Shown here one piece after another: positions 1 through 12,427 of a DNA stretch of 64,000 bases. The first letter of the stretch is position 1, and each line of letters opens with the position of its first letter. Under the pieces are notes generated by a model. That model was not told the DNA's origin, did no database searches, and saw only the letters and a list, made by a program, of their open reading frames with translations. The translations under genes and the position numbers were made by a program. Source of the DNA: Camarhynchus parvulus (Eukaryota; Chordata; Aves; Passeriformes; Thraupidae). The stretch is from contig NC_044582.1 of the NCBI RefSeq assembly GCF_901933205.1, forward strand, positions 18,823,820 through 18,887,819. Direction: 5' to 3'.

Positions 1-470
1 ATGGAGCAGAGCTGCTGTGCACAAAGTGGGGCTGTGTGCGCCACCCCTGTGCCTGCAGAGAGGGATTTGGCAGCAGTGCCTAAATGTGAGTGTGTTCTGT
101 CACTAAACACTGCTAACCTGCTGCTGCTGTGAAAACAGCCCTGCCTGAGGAATGTGTTCCTACAAACAGCCCCTTCCCAGCTGAGCTGGGGTTGGTGTGC
201 TGGGAAATCACTGCTTGGAGAAGGACTGGCTTGGAGGCCCAGAGGGAATCAGGGTGTGAGTGTGGTGGGACAGGAGGATGGGGGGGGACAGAAGGAGCAG
301 AGGCATCCTGGGGACACCAGCGCTGCCTTTGTTGACAGGAGTGGTGGGAAAAGTTGGCTGGCAGATGGAGCTGATGGTGGGGGAGACCTGGAAAGGGTGA
401 GGTGCAAGGGGCAGCTGAGAGTCAGAGGGGAGTGATGCTCAGGGTTGGAGTGTGGAGTAAAAGTGCACAG

Positions 471-820
471 GAGCCGGTTTAAAGGAGCGCCAAGGGGAGC
501 TGGTTTAAAGGAGCGCCAAGGGGGAGACGGTTTAAAGGAGCGCAAAGGGGGAGCCGGTTTAAAGGAGCGCAAAGGGGAGACGGTTTAAAGGAGCGCAAAG
601 GGGGAGCCGGTTTAAAGGAGCGCAAAGGGGAGACGGTTTAAAGGAGCGCAAAGGGGAGCCGGTTTAAAGGAGCGCAAAGGGGAGACGGTTTAAAGGAGCG
701 CAAAGGGGAGCTGGTTTAAAGGAGCGCAAAGGGGGAGACGGTTTAAAGGAGCACAAATGAGATAATTTAAAGGAGCGCAAAGGAGACGGTTTAAAGGAGC
801 GCCAAGGGGAGACGGTTTTA
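471..820. repeat. Minisatellite, 14 units of 26-27 bp
   Basis: Units follow the pattern gagMcggtttaaaggagcgcaaagg. The ggttt core recurs at 476, 502, 529, 556, 582, 609, 635, 661, 687, 713, 740, 765 (degenerate), 788 and 814. Units 3-9 alternate between gagac and gagcc variants, which suggests a two-unit higher-order repeat. A run of A follows to about 831. The repeated RSFKP/APLNRL peptides in the opposite strand are by-products of the repeat. Confidence 0.95.
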
Positions 821-1720
821 AAAAAAAAAATTCCAGGGTTATTAGATGGAAAAAAGTGAAGTGCTGGAGCTGGAAGGAGCTCCAGAGGAAGGTAGTGCAG
901 CACACTCAAGTTCCTGTGAGTATTTACCTGCAGTTATTTCGCATGGTAAATGCTGTGGTGCCTCTAGGTCATTAAAATATTCATTGGATCAGTGGAAGGT
1001 GTGAAGGCTGATTCTTTTTCTTGCTGTTTTCCATCCCAAGCAGAATTATTTAGCACCTGAGGTCAGTGGTTTGAGGTTGGATGGCAATTATGGTCTAAGA
1101 TTTCAGTGGATTTTTTTTTTTTTCTGGCTTTCTGTGTCCACTTTAAACACAGTGGTTTGGGTGTGTTTGGGTTTTTTTTCAAGTACAGCATTTCTCTGGC
1201 CCTTCATGCCTCCAGCTCCAAACAATTCAAAAGTCCTCTAAAACTGCTTTTCAAAATGTGAAGACTGAAGAGTGCATTCATTAGTGTTTCTTTTTAATAA
1301 TGTTAATATGCAAAAGAGGTTTTTTTTTACTTAACTGTTGTAAATGTACCATGTACAGATGAGATTCCTGGAAGAAATCCTGGTTGTATGAGTCTCCAAA
1401 AAAAGAAAGAGTGTGACATTCCCTTAGTTATCTGCACTTCTTTAAACAGAAAAGACATTTAATGTTTTTTATTAAGCTCCAGTTGCCATCCTTGAGTGTG
1501 ACTGTGCAGCTGAAGAGGGGCTATAAATGAATTTCCTTTGAACGTGCATGGATTGATGTGGGAAGTGTGAACTGGAGCTGACCCTCAGCTGGGCTGGAGA
1601 TGGAATTTCCACTGGAAATCATTCCTGCTGAGGTACACACACAGATCCTTGTTCTGCAGGTGCCACTCTGCCCTGCCCTGGTGCAGGAGCTGCAGCAGAG
1701 CCCAGGGCTGGAGGTTTGGT

Positions 1721-1876
1721 GTGGAGCTGCTGCTCTGTGCTCTCAGTGAGCTGGCCTGTGCATTTGCAGGGGTTCATTTGTGTTCATTGGTGCTGGAGCT
1801 GCTGCTCTGTGCTCTCAGGGAGCTGGACTCAGGGAGCTGGACTCTGCATTTCCAGGGGTTTATTTGTGTTCACTGG
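1721..1876. repeat. Imperfect tandem duplication, about 70-86 bp unit
   Basis: The block starting gtggagctgctgctctgtgc recurs at about 1793 with the same order of segments: ctctcag, ggagctgg, gcatttgcaggggtt, atttgtgttca. The second copy carries an internal 15-bp duplication (ggactcagggagct). A third partial start follows (gctggagcacag). No coding role is apparent. Confidence 0.75.
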
Positions 1877-2387
1877 TGCTGGAGCACAGCCCTGTGCCGA
1901 GCCCAACGTGTTTGTTTAATGCAAGACACTGCTACTACAGCAAAACAGTCTGGCTGACAGGCTTCTTAGGGAAATTCCTTACAGCTCTTTATTTGGGATG
2001 CAGAGCTGTCTGCCAGCCTTCCAGCAGCTCTGCAATAGCTGCTGGAAACTCTGGCAAAAAGGGCACTCACTGGGTTAATTTGTCCAGCAGCTCCCTCCTT
2101 CCAGAACATTGTTTTAGTAGTTGCTGGGCAACACTCTTTTTTTGGCAAGATGTTCAAGGAATGAACCCATATCTTAGACTTAAAATACCCTCATGGCGAA
2201 GCAGAAGAGGAGTAGTTCAAATTCTGTTTGTTCTTTTGATCCTAATCCATGCTGTGCTGCTGTGGCTGCTGCCTCTGCAGGTGTTGGGGGCCAGCCCTGG
2301 GGGCTCAGCCTTGGAGCTGCAGCGGGAGGAACTCCCCAGACAGCTTCAATTTAGAATGATATGGCTATAAAAACTGGATGTAGTGTG

Positions 2388-2570
2388 GATCATGGAATGG
2401 CTTGGGTTGGAAGGGACCTTACGTTTCATCCAGTGCCACCCCTGCCATGGCAGGGACACCTCCCACTGTCCCAGGTGCTCCAGCCTGGCCTTGGGCACTG
2501 CCAGGGATCCAGGGGCAGCCACAGCTGCTCTGGGCACCCTCCCAGGCAACAGTTCCTTCCAATATGCACA
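2388..2570 (-). mobile_element. CR1 LINE 3' fragment
   Basis: Antisense to the gene. It starts with the CR1 3'-end signature (atcatggaatggcttgggttggaaggg), then the ccctgccatggcaggg...cactgtccca and ccaggggcagccacagctgctctgggc blocks. It is 5'-truncated and non-coding, as most avian CR1 copies are. Confidence 0.9.
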
Positions 2571-4367
2571 GTTCTGATGGATGTTCTTGAGTTATCCTTG
2601 TGCTCAGCACTGATGAAGTCAATGTGCTTCTCCCTGGCAGAAATGTTTTCTGTTTTGTCCTTCACAGCTTTGCCATCAGTGATCTGAAGCCTCCCCACTC
2701 TTGCTTTGTGCTGAATGAAGGAAACTCCATATGAAGGAAAACTATGAAGGAAATCTGTGATTCATGCAGGTCTGCTGGAGGCTCTGCAGTTCTGTTGCAC
2801 ACATACACATTATTTACCCTTATTTAGCCAGGGCAAGCTTGTTGATGCTTTGGCATCAGGGCTGAGATTAGGGATTCCTCCAGCTGGAGGGTCACGTAGT
2901 TAATTTTCCCGAGCACTTCTGAAAATTAAAAAACAAGCTAACACAACCTGGTCCCTCTGCCTGCTGGTTTTGGAGGAGTATGAGCAGCAGATAGTGCCCT
3001 TGGGGTGCTTCAGTGCCACCCCTGTGTTCATCAGGAGTTTTCTGCGGGATCAGGATCAGCCTGAGGCCCCTGTGGGCAGCCTTGAATGCTGGTGCTCTCC
3101 ACGCACACTTTTCCTGCTCTGCTGTGGTGAAAGGGATGATATCAGCTTTTTAAACTTTGATGAGAAGTAGCCTGAATTGTTTGACTCTCAGCTGAGTTGG
3201 AGTGGGTGTTGTGCAGAGGTTGAGCTGGAGTGATGGTGAAGAGGGAGGGACGGACCGGAGCGGCACAGCCAAGTCTGGGCTTCCTTTCCTTCTGAGCATG
3301 GAGTTTCTCGTGCTGCTGAAATGCTTGGCTGCATTCATTCTTAAGGTGCCTGGGTTCCTTTAAGGAATATTTAAACTAGAGTCTAAATATGGCTTCTTTT
3401 TCCCCCTCTGATAGTAGCAGTTCAAATAGCAGGATTTGTTTTTCGTGCAGGAAGCAGAACTTTGGGGAGTGCCTGACTGCTGAGGCCAAAGCCTTCTTGC
3501 AGAGACATCCATCACTTGCAATAGAAACTCCTTTGCAATTTTGAGATGTCCAAGTCAGATTAAAATGCCTGTGCTGAATACCAGAAGTAGAAAGTGGAGC
3601 CATAATAGTGAATATGCACTTAAACCAACTTCTGTTTTACAGCCAAACACCACAAAAAGAAAAAAAGATGCCTCTTACCCCCTTTTCAGAAAGAGTAAAA
3701 ATCAAAATAAGAAGTGTAAAATCAAAATAAGTTGTTTTAGGTTGTTTGATGGAAGAGAAAAACGATAAAAATACAGTTTGTTGTTGTGCCTATATATTTT
3801 TTAATTCAAAATTGAAGCATTGAGCATTTTGAGTAAAAAAATCTTTCAGTCTTGCTGAATTAGGATGTAGTTGAATCTAAAATACATTTTGCTGCCTTGA
3901 TGAGGAATCTTTCAGTATTTATAGAGCTGCACTAGAAAACTGCCAACTGCTTGGATGCATTTGAATTTGCTGCCCTTTATAAGATGAAGAAATCCTGAAT
4001 CCTGTCTCTGAATTGTGAAACTTTAGCCCACTGCAGCCTACGTGCAAGCAGATGTTGGGGACAATTGTCACTGCAGCATTTGGATATTTTAAAAAAGCTG
4101 GGAAGTTGGAAGTGTTGCTTTTCCATGCAGACAAGTTTGCTTTATATCTGCTAAGGCTTGGGATGCCCTGAGCAGGGGGGATGGAGGTATCCAGGGGAAG
4201 GTTGGTTGGGTTATTTGTTGTGGAGAGTGAATTGGAAAGTTGGTTTTATTTCATTTCCCACATCTCTTGCAGTGGTTCATTACTGACCAGACAAGTTTGT
4301 GGGAAATTAATGATTTGTGATGGAGCACCAGGATATCCCAAAGACATCCTGACTCTGGTGCTGTTAC

Positions 4368-4515
4368 CCAGAGCAGCTGTGGCTGCCCTGGCAGTGTCCC
4401 AGGCCAGGCTGGGTGGTGCCTGGGACAGTGGGAGCTGTCCCTGCCATGGCAGGCTGGGAATGGGATGAGCTTTAAGGTCCCTTCCACCCCAAACCCTGCA
4501 GGGATTCTGTGCTGA
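4368..4515 (+). mobile_element. CR1 LINE 3' fragment
   Basis: Sense orientation. It runs from cccagagcagctgtggctgcc through gggacagtgggagctgtccctgccatggc to the end motif ggtcccttccaccccaaacc...ggattct. Confidence 0.85.
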
Positions 4516-7500
4516 TGTCAGCAGAGGTAAATGACTGGCTGAATAATTGCTGGTGGTCAGGATTGTTTCTGTGTCCCGCTGATGGGTGCTGAGATGGGTG
4601 GGAAGGGTCTGTGTGACAGATCAAGGTCCATGAGACAGCTGGGGACAGAGGAGGGGCTGGCTCTGGGGCACAGGGACTGGCTGGGCTGTGCTTCCCTGCT
4701 GCTCTGTGCCTGGAATTCTGTGCCCAAACAGCTGTCTGCCAGCTTGTGGGCTTCAGGAGCTTTCATCTGGGATGTCTGCATGGAGATGAAGGCAGAGCAA
4801 AGCCCCTTTGAAACAGAAAGTGCCATTAAAATGCATAACTGGAACGCTGTGTGAAACCCAATCTGTTGGTTGAGGTACAGCAGAGGAAGGATGGGGATTT
4901 AATTTATTATTATCTCTCTCCTGGGGAGAAGTTTGATCTGTCCCTCTGCAAATGGGGGTGGCAGTTCCATCCTGACATGTCCCTGTGTGGGACAAGGGGG
5001 GCTGACTGTGCCCAAAACTGAAGAAATAAACAAAATGCTCTTTTGAACACTTACTCCTTCTCAACTCTTGCAGGTCTGAGCCTTTTCCCTGTGGAAAGCT
5101 CAGGGTATTTCAGGTAGGATCGAGGAAGGGATTGCCAAAAAGCAGTGCTGAGCTATTAAGTAGAGCAGTTGTGTTAATAAACCCGGTCCCAACCTTGTAG
5201 ACAAAAGAATACTGTGGCTTTGTTGCCATAGTTTCAGTGCAAAATCTGACCTTAGCTACAATAACATTCGGTTAGAAAGAACTAGCTAATCAGTTTTCTA
5301 AAATTAGTGTGTTCCCTAGTACATAAGCCAGTATGAACAGGATATTTAATGAAATATTATACTTAGTCACAAGAGCCCAAGGGAGTGAAATGCCTTGATG
5401 AATTGTGGGGGTGGGGTGACATTGGTGCCTATCTTTTAATATAGCAAAGTTATTAAAATTTGTGGCTTGCTTAATATTTAGAGTAGTCAAGTGTGTTCCT
5501 CTGTGCACCCCATCAGTTCTGCTCTGTCCTTTGGAGAGGCTCTCAGAGTCTGCTCTGTGAGCTGGCAGGACTGAGGTGCTGGGCAGCCTCAGCAACCCCA
5601 GGCACTTGCAGAGGACCTTCAGGTAAAGCTGAGTGTGGTGTTTGCTGCCAGCACGGGCTCTGCTCTGCAGAGGAAGGACTCTCACTCCTTTAGGAGGATG
5701 CAGACAGATGGATCATGTCATCAATTGTGTGGAAAAATCCCTGTGTGTGAGGACGGGAGTCTCCCAGGTACTGGGAACATCTTGAGCTGTACATTCATTA
5801 TCTGAAGTGCTGAGAGCCTCGGGTGAGGTGTGGGGTGTAAAATCCTGCTGGCAGTCCAGAACACCTCTGAGATGCATTTAGTGTGCCCAGGCTCGCTGAC
5901 CTGGCCCTGGGTGAGCTTTTATCCAACTGTGATAACCTGGAGCCAAAGATTTGTTTCTTTGCAGTACAGGAGCTGTGATGAATTATTGTTTTCTTATGTG
6001 CAAGCTGGTTATTTGGGCATAAATATAAAAAATACAGAATAGGCAAGGCTGGGGTGGGAGGCTGGGTGGGCTGTCTGTTCTTCACTTCTCTTTGGAGTTC
6101 TTTGGAGCTGTGTTCACCTGCTGTTGGGTGCTTGAGACACCAAAATACACAGGGAAAGGTTTTTTAGGCAAGGATCATCTAAACAATGCTTCCCACTTTG
6201 GTGGGAGCTTTTGGAATGTAACGGCCAATTGATTAAAGTTACCAGCGGACCATCAGCCCTGTGGCAGGGCTCTGTAGCTGAGGTTAGAAGTGCTGGTGTT
6301 CAGTCTAAAGCAGCTGTAGTTCCCTTGAAGACATTGCCAGGACTTAGCTGTGGGCTGTGCTGGGTGTGTGGGAGCGCAAACATTCGGTGCCAAACACACT
6401 CAGGTTTGGTTCAGAACAGCATCTGCAGCTTGGAAGTGCTGACACTTGCAGGGCTGAGCCTCAGGCACAGCCTCCTGGCTCCCCTTGGCTTGATGGTTCC
6501 TGGTGAGCACCCAGGGAAGGTGTGATCTGTGCTCCCAGAGCCTCCAGTTCACACCTAGGTTTGCATGTTGATGCTTCAGGAGTTTTGTTTTTAGGTCTGC
6601 CTTCCCCAGTAAGCTTTAGGGAGCCACATCTGGCCTCTCAAGCTTTTTCCCCTTGACATTTCTTAGTAGCCAGGTTTGATTTCCTCTCATCCCTTGCCTT
6701 GCTGTGGTCACGAGGTGTTTGGTGCTTCAGAGAGAGCAGGTGAATGCCCTGGGACACCCCTGGGGAGCTCATCTGTGTCAAACTGCTCAGTCTGTTCTGT
6801 GTCATCTCCTTTCTCTTGCTTTTAGGGTACCATGAGGCTCTGTGCTGCTTGCAATAGCAGGAAATGATACTAAAAACCTCAATGATTTTACTTAGAAAAT
6901 AAGGCTTTATACTTCAAAATGAGTTACAGTTCATAAGTATTTTCAGTTCAGGTTGTTTACTTGCAAAGACCAGAGATAAATATGTCAAGTGCCCATATCA
7001 AGGAGGCCCTGCAGGTGCTGTGTCCCAAGTGCCACATGGAAGTCATTAGTCCAAGAGGAACCCAACCCAGAAGTTAAATAATTTCCCTTCTGATTTTCTG
7101 GGCAGCCTGTTCCTCACTGAGGAAGAGTCCTGGCTGCAGTGGTGCTGTCTCAGGGAGGTGAAGCTGTGAGTGCTTGTGTTTGAGGGCAGTCAGAGGGAAA
7201 GTGGAGAGGCTGCCAGCAGAGCCGGCCATGAAATGTGCTGTGGGGGACTGCAGCCCTTGCCAGGTGTCCTCAGCAAACACCTCACAGCTCCCTCCCTTCC
7301 CACCCTGCTGGAGATGGAGTATTCTGCCCTTCTGCTGGCAGGATCTGGATTCATCCTTCAGCGTGAAGGGTGGTGCTTCATGTGTCAGCACCCGAGTGGG
7401 ATCCCTCTCCTCCAGCTCCCACTGCAGTTCCAGCACCTCCAGCTGCATTCTTCACAATGCTGGCTGCAGAGCCAGGTGCCAGTGCTGATCTGTCAAGCTC

Positions 7501-10500
7501 CTACTGATTTGGGGCCTGGGTGTATAAAAACCTCCAGTCTTTCCTGCCTGACTCGAAAGTTTGTGATCCAAACTCCAGGAAACAAGTGAGCTCTTGCTGA
7601 AGGTTCTTGTCTCTGAAAACTGCTTTGCATGTTTTTGCCATCCTGAGAGGAATTCGCTGCTTTGAGGTCAGTCTTGAAAAGCACCTGACTGGATCTTTAG
7701 GAATAAACTGTTTGTTTCCTTGCTTGGCAAGTGGCTGCCTGGGGGTAGGGAGCTGCAAAAATCATGGATCAGCTTTAGTGGTCCCTGACAAATGTGTAGA
7801 AGAAGCGTTATGTCTCACATGAGCGTGGAAACAGCAGAATAGCCATTACGGATTGACACTGACTGCAGTGTGCCTTGAAAATTTCATTCTGATGAACAAC
7901 TGTTCAGTCAGAGAGGAGCTCGAGGGACTTGTGTGTTAGGGCTAACACTTCTTCATTCCTGATTTGTGAAAACAGTCAGCCCTGAGCCCTCAGTGTTGGC
8001 AGTGATCATCTGTTTTGGTTATGTAATGTACAGAAGTTCAGTGGAAACATAACTCCTTGTGTTGTGGTTGAAGAGCCTTTGTGTAGCTCTCAGTGAGACG
8101 TTCAGAGGAAGAAATCTCCTGCAAGCAGAGGAACCATGACAGTGCTGAAAACACTGCCACAGGATCCTCCCTGCCTGAACCAGCACAAATGATGCCTGAG
8201 CTGGGTTTTACTGAGGATACAGAGCTGTGCTATGCAGGAGCAATCTGGTAGCACTTAGACCTTGCATTTAGTGAACGTCAACCCTTTTATTTGTCAAGGT
8301 TAAAAATTATACAAGGAAAAAATAAACACAGAACTTGCAGGCATGAGCAAGTGAGGGAGCTTGATGAGGGAGCAGCCATCCTGAAAAGGAAAAAATCTGA
8401 GCTAGAGCTGCAAAAATGCCTTCCCTCCCTTTGGAGCAGCACGTGATCTCCAGGCAGCACCAGTTGGCTTTGAGCAGCCCCAGGGGCAGAGCTTTGGGCT
8501 GGTGCTGGCCCAAACCTCTGGGAGCCAGTCCAAAGGGGCTGGTTTGGGCTGGGGATTCCAGCCCTCAGCTGCTCCTGCTGCTGTGTTTTATTGTCAGAGA
8601 AAGAGGAATAAATCTCAGTGTTATTAGAGTGTGAGCAGCAGCAGTGTGGGGAGAGGGAGAGTTCAGTCCCCTCTGGAGGGGAGGACAGGAGCAGGGAGGG
8701 CTGGGCTGGGTGTTCCCTTGGGTGCTTTCCCCGAGCTCCTCCCAAAAGCAGGAATTGCAGTGCTGATCTGGCAAAAGCTCCATTCCCAGCTTTGATTTCC
8801 AGCACCAAGTGCTGGATCTGTGGTGCTGCCTGGGCACAAAGGGCTTCAGCACAGAGCCTTGCTCACCCACAGCATTTCCATGGGCATTTAACTGGGATTT
8901 ATGGCAAATGCATCCAGGTGCCTTTCACTTCTTCCTCATGTCTTAACACCAGGATTGAGCAAAGAGGCCTTTTGGAGCCATTGGTGCAACTTTACTGGGG
9001 GTAGTGTTGACTTACTTTGTTCTGCCCTTCGGAAGTGCATTTTCCTTGTGGATTGAAAAGCAAATCATGTCCCCTATTTAGGTGATTGCCACAAAACCTG
9101 CTCAGAAATGGAGGTCCTGTAAGAGTGACTCGATCACCACGTTTTCCTGGGCAATGAGAATTGTGTGTTTGCTACAGGAGCACTGGGCATTATTATGGGA
9201 TGGTGGCTCTGTAGGGAGAGTGATCCTTCCCTGGTACAAAGTGCATCCTCAGTAAATAGAAATGGCAGCACCCTGAGCTCCTGCCTTGGGGACTGGAGGT
9301 AAATCTGAAGGCAATATAGATTTTACAAATAACGTTCTTGGTTGGCATTGACAAGCTTTAAAATAAGTGAAGAATTTTTCCTCCCACTCCCTGTCAGGCA
9401 GATGGCCTTGGTCATGAAAAATGACAATGAGGAGAAGATCCTTCAAATATGATCTATAAGATTTAATCCCAAATATAATTTTTTCCATATGCAGCCTGTC
9501 ATGTGCTGCAAGTTTTTGTGTTCTGAAATGATTTGGGCAAGTTGACAGATGATAATTCTGCATTGGGACCAGAATTTGCCTGCAGAGAACTCTGGGTTTT
9601 AACAGCTTATTTGTATTGCAGTCTCCTTACAGGTTCATGTGTATATTTATGTATGTATATATAAACAAATAAACATTGTAGGAGAAAGGAGTACAACATA
9701 CAGAGATGATTTTATGTTTAATTGTAGTAGCTTATACTATGAACATCCACTAGTACTTCACAGCAGCTCCTTTTAATCTTAATATCACAGTTGACATTTA
9801 ATTTGTAGTTTTTGTCTGTTGAAAAAATACCTGAGAAGGATGTGTTTTCATGTTTATTTTTTAGTATTTAGGTGCAGTTACCTTGAAAGATCAGAAGGCA
9901 TCACCACAGCTGCTCGGTGTTCCCAGTCCTCAGTGCTGAGCAATACTGGGAGGACCTTGAAGGCACAGGAGTAGCAGGGAGAGCTGCAAAGGGAAGAAAT
10001 GTGATTTAATCTGTGCCTTTCTGCAGTGTTTGATTGAGGGGGAAGCCCTGCAGCTGTGCTGAGGCTGAGCTGTTTCAGGATGTGTTTCCAGAGGGGCGTC
10101 ACAATTCCCTGTGCTGCCTCTGCACCCACTAAATGGAGAGAGGGGGTTGTGGAAGGATGGGAGGAAAAATCTTAGCAAGGTTTTGAGATGTGGGGTCCAC
10201 ATGGAGTTCTTACTCTTCCCACTAATGAGTGAAACAATGTTCAGAATCGAACAGGAGAAAATATTCTGTTCTTTCAGCTTCTCCATGAATCCCTTACTGA
10301 GAAAGAATATGAAAATATCCACATTTTTCATTTTTTGAAATTCAGAAGCACATCCCAAAACCTTAGAGAAAAAGTAAAGTTCTTTGGGGGAAAAAAGAAA
10401 TATAAAAATGGCTTTTTGTTTTTCAGGCCATTTCCAGGGACAGGGGATTTTTCTGAGCAGAAATTCTTTTCTTTGAGCTTTCTGTGTTATTTTCCTACCT

Positions 10501-11443
10501 GTTATTTTCCTTCCTACCTGATGGCTGCACAGATTTGTGCTGTACTGAGGATCCTTCCCCAAGGTTTGCTCCTGCCTAAAACCAGGAAGGGGTTGGGGGG
10601 AGCCCTCTGCATCTCACACTGAATTAATTCCATCTTGCTGTACCTTGTGTTCCCTCCAGGTATTTGCACTGTTTGCATTTACTGTTCTCTTTCTTGTACC
10701 TTTGCTGGATTTGTCTGTCTGCTCTGGCTTTTTAGAAGTCTGCTCAGCCTGGTCCTTGCTCTGATGTTTAATGCAGGATTGAAGTTAAACATTGTGTTGG
10801 GAGCTTGATATCAAAGTCTCCAAAAACCAAAAATAAAAGGGGAAAAAGTGTGAAGTAAAGAAGCTGCAGCTTTAGTCTGAAAAACTCAGGAACTTTAAAA
10901 GAAAAACTTTTATCTGTCAGAGATTTTGAAGCGCCTGTCACTTAATGTTCCTTCCTTCAGTCCTGGTGGAGGCTCATTTCAGAAACCCACAGTGACTCAG
11001 CTACTTTGAATATCTGTTGTGTGGCGCGTGTTGGAAGCTCCCAGAGTTTCTCCCGCCTCCAAATGTGGTTTTTATTGGTGGAGAATTCACTGGCAGCATC
11101 TTGTGCACTGTGCTAACTTAAACCACACTTCCAATATTTAGATTTTTAAAGTGTAAAGGCATAGTGCCCTGATATTGATGAGCAGAAAGGAGAACGTTTG
11201 TTTATAAATATTTATTGTTTTGTAAGTGCAAAGGTAAGCTTACCCAGATTTTTGTTCCGGATAAATGCTGAGTTCCTCTGTACAACACTAAATGTCCTCG
11301 AGGGTGAGATTTGCCTTGTGCTGTTTTATGTCCTCAAGCTCTTTGGGAGTGGTGTGGAGAGAGTTGGTTCTGGACAGAGCTCTTGCTGAAGCAGTCAGGT
11401 GACCTAGTGAGAGTTTCTCAATGTGTCAGAGGGAATTTTTGAG

Positions 11444-11501
11444 CAGATCCTGAGTAAATACACACAAACCAGAACAGATCCTGAGTAAATACACACAAAC
11501 C
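11444..11501. repeat. Exact 27-bp direct repeat, period 31
   Basis: The 27 bases starting cagatcctgagtaaatacac occur at 11444 and again, identical, at 11475. The lack of divergence suggests a young slippage or duplication event. Confidence 0.9.
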
Positions 11502-12202
11502 CAGAGCTGGTGGAGTGTACAGGAAGCTGCAATAACCTTTTTATCCCTCTTTTACACTCCTGAGGATGGCAGGAATAGATGATAGGACTGGATATTTGTG
11601 ATGTTTGGGAAGGGAAGGTGTCCAGTGGAATAACCTTTTCCTCAGACGTGGCTCCACAGGAATTCTTCATCCCTCTGTGATGGAGCTCTGACAGGCTCCT
11701 GGAGGGCTTGGGTGCCACCTCCAGCTGCCAGCTGTGGCTTTTGGGGCTCTGATGGAACCAGTGCCACCTCTGGCTGGAATTTACACGAGGGCTGAGCTGC
11801 TGAGGCTGTGCAGCCGCTCCTGGTGCCCGCTGTGCTGAGCTCTCAGCACTCATCCCTGCTCCTCTCCTGAACTTCCCCTGTGCAGGAAGGGTTGCCATGG
11901 AGGAGAGCGTGGGGTGGGAGTAGGCAGGAGCAGCTGCCTGGGGCACTGGGGGAGGATCCTCCAGCAAGGCTGCTCCTGCAGGCAGTCCTGGGAATTTGTG
12001 CTGTCCAGAGCTCTGTGCATCCCCTGGGGAGAGCCCACATGGGCTCTGGGGAAGGCTGTGAGCAAAGCGGCTTTCCCTGCACTGCTCAGGAGGGAGGAGG
12101 TGACAGCCTCATGGGCGTGGTGGCCTTCAGGCACCTTTGGGTTTAGTCAAGTTCCTTGTCCATCCTGTGTGCATTTCTGCGCTGTTTAAACTGATTTTAA
12201 AA

Positions 12203-12311
12203 GACTGGACGTGGCACTCAGTGCCATGGTTTAGTTGGTGAGGAGGTGTCTGCTCATAGGCTGGACTTGATCTCAAAGGTCTTTTCCAGCCTAAATCATT
12301 CTGTGATTCTG
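12203..12311 (+). mobile_element. CR1 LINE 3' end fragment
   Basis: It contains the CR1 tail series: tggcactcagtgccatggttt, ctggacttgatctcaaaggtcttttcc and agcctaaatcattctgtgattctg. The subfamily differs from the copies with a gccatggcaggg block. Confidence 0.8.
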
Positions 12312-12344
12312 CCCCTTCAAGGATGTGCAGAACAACTCTGTTCC

Positions 12345-12427
12345 TTCTTTGAAAGTCCTCTGCAGATTTTTAATCTGTTGCTTTGAAAGTCCTCTTTTTA
12401 ATCTAGCAAAGTTTTTAATCTAGCAAA
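12345..12427. repeat. Short nested tandem duplications
   Basis: ctttgaaagtcctct occurs twice (about 12347 and 12380), and tttttaatctagcaaa occurs twice just after. This is local slippage with no further meaning that I can see. Confidence 0.7.

Noticed and set aside
249..905. Minus-strand frames with repeated RSFKP / APLNRL peptides near the window start
   Set aside because: They are translations of the 26-27 bp minisatellite; the repeat period, not coding selection, explains the pattern.
9930..10562. A 210-codon minus-strand frame
   Set aside because: Phe/Lys/Ser-rich translation of T- and A-rich intron, with no family resemblance and no splice context.
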